From NCBI RefSeq assembly GCF_026627505.1, contig NZ_JAPNLK010000001.1:62001-126000 (forward strand): a stretch of 64,000 bases of DNA, given 5' to 3'. The translations under genes and the position numbers were made by a program. Shown here one piece after another: positions 49,600 through 56,762 of this stretch. The stretch is from Streptomyces sp. H27-H5. Lineage in GTDB: Bacteria; Actinomycetota; Actinomycetes; Streptomycetales; Streptomycetaceae. Position 1 is the first letter of the stretch. Every line of letters begins with the position of its first letter. Under the pieces are notes generated by a model that worked only from the letters and a program-made list of their open reading frames with translations, was not told the origin of the DNA and did not search any database.

Positions 49600-50847
49600 T
49601 CAGGGGCGGATTGCGTCGCAGGTGATCTCCAGGTGGCGCGGGCCGCGCAGTACCGCGTTCTGGCGGTAGGGCGGCGGGTCCTCGACGAGTCGGGGGTTGT
49701 CCAGGCGGCGGGCCAGCTCGCTGAGCGCGAGTTGCGCCTCCAGCCGTGCCAGCGGGGCGCCGAAGCAGCTGTGGATGCCGCTGCCGAGTCCCAGGTGTTG
49801 GATGTCCTTGCGGTACGGGTCGAACCGGTCCGGGTTCTCGAAGCGGTCCGGGTCCCGGTTGCCCGAGGCCAGCACCAGCCACATCGAGGAGCCCTTGGGG
49901 ATGGTGACCCCGCGGACCTCGATGTCGACGAGCGGGGTGCGCTGCGGCAGGAGCTGCACCGGCGGCTCGAAGCGCAGCAGTTCCTCCACCAGCGGCACGG
50001 CGAGCTCCGGGTTCTCGCGCAGGTCCGCCAGGACGTCCGGGTGCCGCAGCAGCGTGAGCATGCCGTTGGTGATGAGGTTGACGGTGGTCTCGTGGCCGGC
50101 GATCAGCAGCAGGGCGGAGGTGCTGAGCAGCTCCATCGTGCTCATCGTGTCGTCTTGGCCGTGTCCGGCGGCCAGTTCGGACAGCATGTCGTCCTGGGGG
50201 TTCTTGCGCCGCTCCTCGATCAACCCGGCCAGGTACATGCCCAGTTCCATGCGGGCGTCGTGGGTGACGCGGAGCCGCTCGGCCGGGTCGGCGTCGGGGT
50301 CGGGGTCCAGGCCCGCGGCGATGGTGTCGGCCCAGCTGTGGAAGCGGGGCTCGTCCTCGCGCGGCACGCCCAGCAGCCGGCAGATCATGGTGACGGGGAA
50401 CGGGTAGGCGAACTGGTCCACGAGGTCGATGCGGCCGGGGTCGCCGAGGTTGTCGATGAGTCCGCTGACGATGCCGTGGAGGTCGTCGCGCATGCCTTCG
50501 ATGCGGTGGGGGGAGTGCGGCGGCCCGAAGGGGCGGTTGGTCATCCGTCGCAGTCGGTCGTGCTCCGGGGGATCGAGCTTCAGGAAGCTCGGCGGCAGCG
50601 CCGCCTCCTCGCCGCCGCCCCCGCCCTCGCCGTCGGCCAACGGGTCGCCGGCCGTCGCGGTCAGGTTGTGGGCGTCGGAGCTGAGCCGCGGGTCGTGCAG
50701 CAGGCTCTGGATGTCGTGGTAGGTGCTGATGACGTAGGGCCCGGTTCCGTCGTGGAAGACGGGGGTCTTGCGCAGCTCCTCGTACAGGGGATACGGGTTC
50801 GAGCGGTTCGAGTAGTCCAGGATCTGCTTCAGGATGCCTTCGGCCAT
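49600..50847 (-). CDS. Cytochrome P450
   Basis: 415 residues. I-helix AGHETT (250-255), ExxR Glu289-Arg292 (EELLRFEPP), heme-binding loop LGLGSGIHSCFGAPLAR with Cys361 as iron ligand (the usual Phe is Leu). An unusual acidic Gly-rich insert (LADGEGGGGGEEAALPP, about 70-86) lies before the B-C loop. ATG 50847 has GGAGGA. It follows the ferredoxin reductase by 24 bp, so this is a class I P450 with its own electron chain. Substrate unknown; the upstream polyprenyl synthase hints at a terpenoid, but this is inference. Confidence 0.93.
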   Translation of the reverse strand: MAEGILKQILDYSNRSNPYPLYEELRKTPVFHDGTGPYVISTYHDIQSLLHDPRLSSDAHNLTATAGDPLADGEGGGGGEEAALPPSFLKLDPPEHDRLRRMTNRPFGPPHSPHRIEGMRDDLHGIVSGLIDNLGDPGRIDLVDQFAYPFPVTMICRLLGVPREDEPRFHSWADTIAAGLDPDPDADPAERLRVTHDARMELGMYLAGLIEERRKNPQDDMLSELAAGHGQDDTMSTMELLSTSALLLIAGHETTVNLITNGMLTLLRHPDVLADLRENPELAVPLVEELLRFEPPVQLLPQRTPLVDIEVRGVTIPKGSSMWLVLASGNRDPDRFENPDRFDPYRKDIQHLGLGSGIHSCFGAPLARLEAQLALSELARRLDNPRLVEDPPPYRQNAVLRGPRHLEITCDAIRP

Positions 50848-50871
50848 GTCGGTCCTCCGGGGGCGTGCGGG

Positions 50872-52263
50872 TCAGTGCCCGGCGGGGGTGAAGGTCATCC
50901 GGCGGTCGGCCGGCGAGTACCCGCTGAGGGTGATGGTGGGGCCGTGCGTGGGCACGGAGGGGTCGGGGAAGTCGGCGGGGATCGGACGCTGCCCGTCGGA
51001 GCGTCGGTCGACCGTGGGGAACGGCGGCGGGAACGGCGCGGTGGCCTCGATCTGCTGCTCGTAGAACTGCAGCCAGCGGCAGTTGTCGAAGGTGACGGCG
51101 CCGATGACGCGTCCCTGGTAGCCGTAGACGCCGGTGAAGCGGCGCTCGGCGCGCGAACCCTGGGTGATCATGATCTCGGTGCCCATGGAGGGCACGCCGA
51201 CCGACTTGATGTTCACCCCGAACTGCGAGGACCAGAAGGCCGGTACCCAGATGTGGGGGCGCCGGTCGCTGCTCTCGCTGAGCATGTTGTGCGCGGCCGT
51301 CTCGGCCTGGGCGACGGCGTTGCCCCAGTGCTCCAGCGACAGAAACTGGTAGCCGAACAGCGGGTGCGGGGAGCGGGCCACGTCGCCCGCGACGAAGACG
51401 TCGTCGGTGACGATGCCCCGGACGTCGAAGGCCCGGCAGCCGGCGTCGCAGGCGATGCCGCGCGGGCCCGCTCCGAGACCGGAGCCGGCCAGCCACTCCG
51501 TGTTGCGCTGGGCTCCGAGGGAGACGACGACGACGTCGCACTCCAGGGTGGTGCCGTCCGAGAAGTGGGCGGCGCGGACCCGTCCGGTCGTGTCGCCCTC
51601 CAGGCGGGTGACCATGACGCCGGTGCGCAGGTCGACGCCGTTCTCCCGGTGCATTTCGGCGGCGACGGCGCCGATCACCCCGCCGAGCGCGCCGACGAGG
51701 GGGGCGTCGCCGCGTTCGGCGACGGTGACCTCCAGGCCGCGCTCGCGGCAGGCCGAGGCGATCTCGGAGCCGGTGAACCCGGCGCCGATGACCAGGACCC
51801 GCCGGGGGCCCGCGTCGAGGTGCCGGGCCAGCCCCACCCCGTCGTCGCGGGTACGGAGCACGAAGACCCCGTCGAGTTCGCCCTCGGCCTCGTTCGGCCA
51901 GGGCCGGGCGCGGACGCCGGTGGCGATCATCAGCCGGTCGTAGGGCACCTCGTCGCCGTCGGCGAGCTTGACGCGCCGGGCCGCCATGTCGAGGCCACTG
52001 GCCGGGACGCCGAGCCGCCACTCGGCGTCGATCTCGCGGCGGCGGGGCAGCGCGGTGCGGTCGGCGGTGGCCTTGCCGAGCAGGACCTGCTTCGACAGGG
52101 GCGGCCGGTCGTACGGCTCGTACGGCTCGTCGCCGATCATGGTGAGCGTGCCCTCGAAGCCCTTGTCCCGGAGCGTTTCGGCGGCGCGCAGGCCGGCCAG
52201 GGACGCGCCGACGACGACGATCCGTCCCTCGCGCTTGAGCCGGTCCAGGGACCCGTCAGGCAT
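50872..52263 (-). CDS. NAD(P)H-dependent ferredoxin reductase (FAD)
   Basis: 463 residues. FAD motif IVVVGASLAGLRAAETLRDKG (GxSxxG), NAD motif VLVIGAGFTGSEIASACRERG, GDVARSPHPLFGYQF with the conserved late GD, and IWVPAFWSSQFGVNIKSVG. The C-terminal ~50 residues (after GAVTFDNCRWLQFYEQQIEATAPFPPPF) are a Pro-rich extension absent in most relatives. ATG overlaps the ferredoxin stop region by 8 bases. Passes electrons from NAD(P)H to the ferredoxin. Confidence 0.92.
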   Translation of the reverse strand: MPDGSLDRLKREGRIVVVGASLAGLRAAETLRDKGFEGTLTMIGDEPYEPYDRPPLSKQVLLGKATADRTALPRRREIDAEWRLGVPASGLDMAARRVKLADGDEVPYDRLMIATGVRARPWPNEAEGELDGVFVLRTRDDGVGLARHLDAGPRRVLVIGAGFTGSEIASACRERGLEVTVAERGDAPLVGALGGVIGAVAAEMHRENGVDLRTGVMVTRLEGDTTGRVRAAHFSDGTTLECDVVVVSLGAQRNTEWLAGSGLGAGPRGIACDAGCRAFDVRGIVTDDVFVAGDVARSPHPLFGYQFLSLEHWGNAVAQAETAAHNMLSESSDRRPHIWVPAFWSSQFGVNIKSVGVPSMGTEIMITQGSRAERRFTGVYGYQGRVIGAVTFDNCRWLQFYEQQIEATAPFPPPFPTVDRRSDGQRPIPADFPDPSVPTHGPTITLSGYSPADRRMTFTPAGH

Positions 52264-52501
52264 GGGGGGCCTCCCCGCTCGCGGCGGTCCGGCCCGCGGC
52301 GGCCATGTCCATCTCGTCCACGAGGATCGCCTGCACGGGGCAGGCGGCGACGGCCTGGGCCACGCGCTCGCGCTGTGCGGACTCGGCTTCCGGGTCGTAG
52401 AGCAGTCCTTCGTCCCCGTGCATCGCGAAGACGTCGGGCGCGAGGAATGCGCACTGGGCGTACCCCTGGCACCGGTTCAGGTCGACGACAAGCCTCAACA
52501 A
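52256..52501 (-). CDS. [3Fe-4S] ferredoxin
   Basis: 81 residues. Three-cysteine P450-type ferredoxin: Cys11 and Cys17 (CQGYAQC) and Cys54-Pro (CPVQAI), with Tyr in place of the fourth Cys. Starts at TTG 52501 (52498 also possible) behind AAGGA. A 20-residue Ala-rich tail follows the domain. First gene of the ferredoxin-reductase-P450 set. Confidence 0.9.
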   Translation of the reverse strand: MLRLVVDLNRCQGYAQCAFLAPDVFAMHGDEGLLYDPEAESAQRERVAQAVAACPVQAILVDEMDMAAAGRTAASGEAPHA

Positions 52502-52604
52502 GGTGCGGTCCTTTCGGTGACCCCCGCGGCTACCGGATCCAGCGTGCGTGGCGGCGCCGGCGCCGGCGCGCCCGGAAAGCCATTGGGGTGACGGGCTGGA
52601 TGCC

Positions 52605-53237
52605 TCACGCGGGACGGCGGCCCACCCGCAGGATGTAGACGCTGACGAGCAGGGACCAGGCCGGGAAGACCATCTCGAACCACGGCAGGGTGGAGCCGAA
52701 CACCAGCAGGACCAGACCGACGGCGTAGCCGAGGAGGGTGAGCGGGCGCGGGAAAACCCCGAGCTTGCGCCCCATGGTCGAGGTGGCGAAGACGAAGACG
52801 GCGGCCATCCGCATCGCGTACGTCGTGAGCAGGGTGTACGCGAAGTGCCGGCCGAAGTCCTGGGGCTGGGTGGTTTCCAAAACCGTCCCGGCGGCCGCGG
52901 CGGCCCCGAACAGCGAGGCGACGAAGACCAGGCCGCTGCCCAGGAAGGCGGTGGCGACGAACCGGTCCTCGGAATCGCCGGTGTGCGCGCGCAGTGCGCC
53001 CATGAACCAGAGGAAGGCGATGCCGGCGAACGGCACGAGTTCCACGGCGGTGGTGACGGCGCTCCGTTGGCCCGAGGTGATGGCGATGTCGTCGCCGCCC
53101 GCCCCGGCGGGCAGACCGGTCCGGGCGAGCACGATCGCCGTGGCCAGCAGCAGGGCGAAGACGATCCCCGCGACGCCCGCGGCGCGCGGGGTGCTCAGGC
53201 TCTGTGCCGGGATCGTGCCCGGTGGTCCCTGTCTCAT
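52605..53237 (-). CDS. Integral membrane protein, unknown function
   Basis: 210 residues, five predicted membrane helices. Conserved-looking motif ITSGQRSAVTTAVELVPFAGIAFLWFMGALRAHTGDSEDRFVATAFLGSG, seen in many actinomycete membrane proteins of unknown role. Lies between the polyprenyl synthase and the P450 set, all on one strand. I find no terpene-cyclase or UbiA-type Asp-rich motif. Confidence 0.7.
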   Translation of the reverse strand: MRQGPPGTIPAQSLSTPRAAGVAGIVFALLLATAIVLARTGLPAGAGGDDIAITSGQRSAVTTAVELVPFAGIAFLWFMGALRAHTGDSEDRFVATAFLGSGLVFVASLFGAAAAAGTVLETTQPQDFGRHFAYTLLTTYAMRMAAVFVFATSTMGRKLGVFPRPLTLLGYAVGLVLLVFGSTLPWFEMVFPAWSLLVSVYILRVGRRPA

Positions 53238-53390
53238 GGCTCCAGCAAGCCGGGCCCGGGCCCGGTGTGCCAGCGGGGCCGGGCGGTCGGGTGACGGGAG
53301 GGACGCGCCGGGGCGGTCGGTCGGGCGGGCCGGTCGGATGGACGGACGGACGGACGGCGAGGTTTGCCGGTGGGGTGTGCCGTGGGTGGG

Positions 53391-54473
53391 TCAGCCCCTC
53401 CGGTCCATGCTCCACATCGGCAGGGTGCGGAAGAAGGCGACGGCTTCCGGTCGCCAGTACTCGTCCCAGGAGGCGGCCTCGGCCGCGGCGGCCCGCGCGT
53501 GGGAGCGCATGGCGTCGCGCAGTTGTCGGTCGGCGCCGTTGCGGCGGGCGATGTCCCGGATCCGGGCGATGGTGGCGTCGGTGCAGTGCGGGTCGCCGAG
53601 CGCGGCTTCGACGAGGGCCGCCTCGGACCCGGTCGCGCGGGCCAGTACCGCGGTGACCGCGTAGGTGCGTCGGCCGGAGCGGATGTCGGCCCCCGTCGAC
53701 TTGCCGACGCCCGCGTCCTCGCCGAACAGGTCGCGGTGGTCGTCGCGCATCTGCTCACCGATCCCCACCAGGCGTGCGTACCGGTGCAGCCGTTCGTGGT
53801 GCGGCGCCGGATCCTCGCCCGCGGCCAGCAGCCCCATGGTCAGCGGCGCCAGGAGGGAGTAGCGGGCGCTCTTGAAGTCGGTGACGGTGTGCAGGAACTC
53901 CTCGTCGGGCCGGGCGTGGGTGTCCCGCTCCAGGTCCACGATCTGTCCGACGACGGTCTCGGCTGCGGTCCGCAGGTGTACGCCCAGGAGGCTCTGGCGG
54001 AGTTCGGCGGGGACGTCGGCCTCCAGCAGGACCTGCATGGAGAGGAACGCCGCGAGGTCCCCGGCGAGCACGGCCAGGCCGAGGGCGGTGGGGGCGTGGT
54101 CGGGGAACTCGTCGCGGTAGGCCTGGTGGGTGGAGGGCCCGCCGCGGCGCAGGGGCGCCTCGTCGATGATGTCGTCGTGGACGAGTCCGTGGGTCTGCAA
54201 CAGTTCGATGCTCAGCGCGGCCTCCGTCAGGCCCGGCACCTCGTCGGTGGTGACCAGCCGGGCCGCCTCGTGGAGGAGGACGACGCGCAGACGCTTGCCG
54301 CCGCGCAGGGACAGGTCCCGCAGGAGTTCCAGGCATCGGGGGGTGAACCGGCTCATCGGCGGGGTGTCGAGCCGTTCGCCGAGGGTGTCGAAGTACCGCG
54401 CGAAGTGCGCGTCGAACCGGCTGCGGTGTCCGGATATCCGTTCCAGGGTGGTGGCGGTGGCCGTGGCGTCCAT
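53391..54473 (-). CDS. Polyprenyl (geranylgeranyl-type) diphosphate synthase
   Basis: 360 residues. GGKRLR (58-63), first Asp-rich motif HDDIID (Asp100, Asp101, Asp104), second motif RDDHRD (Asp244, Asp245, Asp248), both complete, so active. Condenses IPP with allylic diphosphates; product length cannot be fixed by eye, though C20 is common for this architecture. An insert of ~15 residues (DTHARPDEE) precedes KSARYSLLAPLTMG. Two genes upstream of the P450 electron chain on the same strand. ATG 54473. Confidence 0.9.
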   Translation of the reverse strand: MDATATATTLERISGHRSRFDAHFARYFDTLGERLDTPPMSRFTPRCLELLRDLSLRGGKRLRVVLLHEAARLVTTDEVPGLTEAALSIELLQTHGLVHDDIIDEAPLRRGGPSTHQAYRDEFPDHAPTALGLAVLAGDLAAFLSMQVLLEADVPAELRQSLLGVHLRTAAETVVGQIVDLERDTHARPDEEFLHTVTDFKSARYSLLAPLTMGLLAAGEDPAPHHERLHRYARLVGIGEQMRDDHRDLFGEDAGVGKSTGADIRSGRRTYAVTAVLARATGSEAALVEAALGDPHCTDATIARIRDIARRNGADRQLRDAMRSHARAAAAEAASWDEYWRPEAVAFFRTLPMWSMDRRG

Positions 54474-54600
54474 GAAGATCAGTATCGGGTGTGCGCGGAC
54501 GGCCCGGGCGGCCGGCGGCGATCGGCGCCGAGGCGCCCCGGGCCCGTCAGGCCGCTGTCGCCTCCCTCGCGCCTCGTGCGTCTCTTGCCTCTCAGGCCCC

Positions 54601-55419
54601 TCAGGCCGGGATGTCGATCACACCGACCGGTGCGGTGGTCGGGCTCACGGAACCGGCGGCCGATTCGACCGTGACGCCGACGGAGGTCGCCTGGTCGACG
54701 GGCCCGTCGAGGAGTTTGACGTGCCAGTTGCCGCCGCCCCGCAGGGTGCCGGCCGCGCGGGTGGTGCCCGCGTCGTCGTACCAGAGCTTGTACACCTGGC
54801 CATCGGGGAGTTTCGGCAGCCCCGAGGCGATGAAGGCGGCCTTGCTCTCGCTGCGGGAGACGATCACACAACCGGTGGCGCCGTCCTCGAACCGCGCGGC
54901 GCTGACCTTCGCGTCGGGGGCCGCGAGCACTTCGGCGAGCTCCTTGACGGGGCCGGTGCGACGGGTGGACTCGATGAGGCTGCCGCGCGCCTGCACGGCC
55001 TCCTGATGCTGCCACAGGGCGATGCCTCCGAAGCCGAGCGCCGCGGCCAGACACGCCGCGAGGATCCAGCGCCCGCGCCACGCCGCCCGGCCCGGGCGGG
55101 CTCCCGCGCGGCTCCCGGGCCGGGCCGCGCCCGGGGCGTGCGCGGCGGCGGGTGCCGGGTACGGCACGACGGCCGGCGGCAGGCCCGGCTCCTGGGGGGT
55201 GTCCGCGATCCGTTCCAGGACCGTGCGGCGCAGGTCGGCGGGGGGTGACATCGGAGGCGTGCCGCTGAGGTCGGCGACGACGGGGGTCAGCGCGGCGGCT
55301 TCGCGGCGGCAGGACACGCAGCCCGCCAGGTGTCGCGCGAAGGCGGCTTCCTCGTCGGGCGGCACGGCGTGCAGGAGGTACGCGCCGAGGGGGGCGTGGG
55401 GGTCGGGCGCGATGCTCAT
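54601..55419 (-). CDS. RskA-like anti-sigma factor with zinc-binding N-terminus
   Basis: 272 residues. N-terminal ZAS motif His30-x3-Cys34-x2-Cys37 (FARHLAGCVSCRRE), Ala/Pro linker, one transmembrane helix (GRWILAACLAAALGFGGIALW) and an extracytoplasmic anti-sigma-K type domain (KLPDGQVYKLWYDDAG...AAGTLRGGGNWHVKLLDGPVDQATSVGVTVE). Start ATG overlaps the sigma stop (ATGA). Holds the sigma factor at the membrane until proteolysis. Confidence 0.9.
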   Translation of the reverse strand: MSIAPDPHAPLGAYLLHAVPPDEEAAFARHLAGCVSCRREAAALTPVVADLSGTPPMSPPADLRRTVLERIADTPQEPGLPPAVVPYPAPAAAHAPGAARPGSRAGARPGRAAWRGRWILAACLAAALGFGGIALWQHQEAVQARGSLIESTRRTGPVKELAEVLAAPDAKVSAARFEDGATGCVIVSRSESKAAFIASGLPKLPDGQVYKLWYDDAGTTRAAGTLRGGGNWHVKLLDGPVDQATSVGVTVESAAGSVSPTTAPVGVIDIPA

Positions 55420-56024
55420 CGGGATGCCTCCAGACAGTCGCGCAGCCGGTGCAGTCCGTCGCGGAGCCTCGACTTGACCGTGCCTTCGGGCGACTCCAGC
55501 GACCGGGCCACCTCCCGGTAGGTCATCCCCTCGTAGAAGGCCATCCGTACCGCCTCCCGCTGGGGGGCGGTCAGGCCGTCCAGGCAGCGTCGTACCTGCC
55601 GGTACTCCTCCCTGCCCTCGACCTCGTCCGCCACCTCGTCGAAGGCGGGCATCCGATCGAGGAGCGCCGCCTTCTCCTCGCGCGCGCCGCGTGCCTGCGC
55701 GGAACGTACGCGGTCCACGGCCCGGCGGTGGGCCAACACCATCACCCAGGCCTTCGCGGTGCCGAGTTCCGGGCGGAACCGGCCGGCGGTGCGCCACACC
55801 TCGATCATCACCTCCTGCGTCACCTCCGCCGCCTGGTCCTCGTCCCGCAGGACCCGGCAGACCAGCCCCATCACGGGGCCGCACATGGCGTCGTAGAGGG
55901 GGGCGAAGGCCTCTCCGTCGCCCTGGGCCACCCGGAGGAGCAGCTCGTCCGGCCCGTCGGCCGGGCCGTCGCTCACGTCGTCCGGGCTGTGCGCCCTTTC
56001 GGTCCTGTCCGTCCTGTCCGCCAT
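55416..56024 (-). CDS. ECF sigma factor, SigK-like
   Basis: 202 residues from ATG 56024 (MADRTDRTERAHSPDD). Region 2 DAMCGPVMGLVCRVLRDEDQAAEVTQEVMIEVWRTAGRFRPELGTAKAWVMVLAHRRAVDRVRSAQA and region 4 GLTAPQREAVRMAFYEGMTYREVARSLESPEGTVKSRLRDGLHRLRDCL. Coupled to the RskA-like gene. In mycobacteria this pair controls secreted antigens; the regulon here is unknown. Confidence 0.93.
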   Translation of the reverse strand: MADRTDRTERAHSPDDVSDGPADGPDELLLRVAQGDGEAFAPLYDAMCGPVMGLVCRVLRDEDQAAEVTQEVMIEVWRTAGRFRPELGTAKAWVMVLAHRRAVDRVRSAQARGAREEKAALLDRMPAFDEVADEVEGREEYRQVRRCLDGLTAPQREAVRMAFYEGMTYREVARSLESPEGTVKSRLRDGLHRLRDCLEASR

Positions 56025-56167
56025 CAGAAGTCCCGTGCTCCTTCCGGTGCACCGGCTTCCGATCCCATCACCGTTGAGGGCCGGGCGCATCCGGAGGGCC
56101 GGGGAAAAGAGCGACGAGGGCCCGCGGTGCGGGCCCTCGTCAACCATCCGTCGTGCGGGAGAAGCAG

Positions 56168-56665
56168 CTACCAGCGGTGGTTGTACGAGCAGTCCCAGTG
56201 CCCCTTGACCCAGTCCTTGTCCCAGTGGCCGGGGACGTACTCCCACTTCCAGTGGCCCTGGCCACCACGCCGGGAGTCATCGTGGCCCTGGCCTTGACCT
56301 TGACCTTGACCTTGACCCTGGCCCTGGCCCTGGTCCCGGTCCCGGTCCCACCTGCCGTTGCCGTTCCCGTTGCCGTTGTCGTGTCCGTTGCCGTTGTCGT
56401 GTCCGTTGCCGTTCCCGTTGTCGTGCTTCCAGTGGTCCTTTACCCAGCGCTTCTCCCAGTGACCCTTGACCCAGCGCTTCTCCCAGTGAGCCTTCTTCCA
56501 GACGCACTGCTTGCCGCGGTCCCCGGTGACGGAGGCCGCGACGGTCTGTGTCGCGGCCGGCGCGGCCATCGCGGGCGCCGCTGCTCCGAGCGCCGCACCG
56601 CCGACGAGTACGCCGGTCGAGGCCACGGCCACCGCCATGTGTCTGACACGGATGGGAACGGACAT
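56168..56665 (-). CDS. Secreted Trp/His-repeat protein with Gly-Asn and Gly-Gln tracts
   Basis: 165 residues from ATG 56665 behind GAGGAGG. Signal peptide (RVRHMAVAVASTGVLVGGAALGAAAPAMAAPA). Mature chain: HWEKRWVKGHWEKRWVKDHW repeats, then NGNGNGHDNGNGHDNGNGNGNG, an acidic turn (WDRDRD), GQGQ... tract, and HWKWEYVPGHWDKDWVKGHWDC at the end. Seven copies of (V/P)xxHW; two Cys (one after the signal, one near the C-terminus) could close the molecule. No family recognised. Encoded just upstream (in transcription order after its own promoter) of the SigK-like pair, same strand, 143 bp apart. Confidence 0.78.
   Translation of the reverse strand: MSVPIRVRHMAVAVASTGVLVGGAALGAAAPAMAAPAATQTVAASVTGDRGKQCVWKKAHWEKRWVKGHWEKRWVKDHWKHDNGNGNGHDNGNGHDNGNGNGNGRWDRDRDQGQGQGQGQGQGQGQGHDDSRRGGQGHWKWEYVPGHWDKDWVKGHWDCSYNHRW
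56285..56346 (-). repeat. Hexanucleotide repeats encoding Gly-Gln
   Basis: Tandem 6-bp units (CCTTGA, then CCCTGG and CCCGGT variants on the plus strand) inside the Trp/His-repeat gene; in-frame, so copy-number change would alter tract length without frameshift. Confidence 0.8.
56353..56425 (-). repeat. Tandem repeats encoding Gly-Asn/His-Asp
   Basis: 6-bp CCGTTG/CCGTTC units arranged in an 18-bp higher-order repeat containing GTCGTGTCC, again in frame with the coding sequence. Confidence 0.78.
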
Positions 56666-56762
56666 GGATCCCACCTCCTCGCCCTCACCCGAGTGAGAGC
56701 AGTGAGTGATGTGACACAAGTAATTCGATGCAGCCGGTGGGTCTGGATGGGATGAGTTCGCG

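Noticed and set aside
47341..52638. A 1765-codon plus-strand open frame
   Set aside because: It runs antisense to six convincing genes including the P450 trio. Val/Gly/Asp-rich composition with no domains marks it as a shadow.
52605..53237. Possible noncanonical membrane terpene cyclase next to the polyprenyl synthase
   Set aside because: Tempting from context, but it has five helices, no UbiA-type Asp motifs and resembles a widespread unknown actinomycete membrane family.
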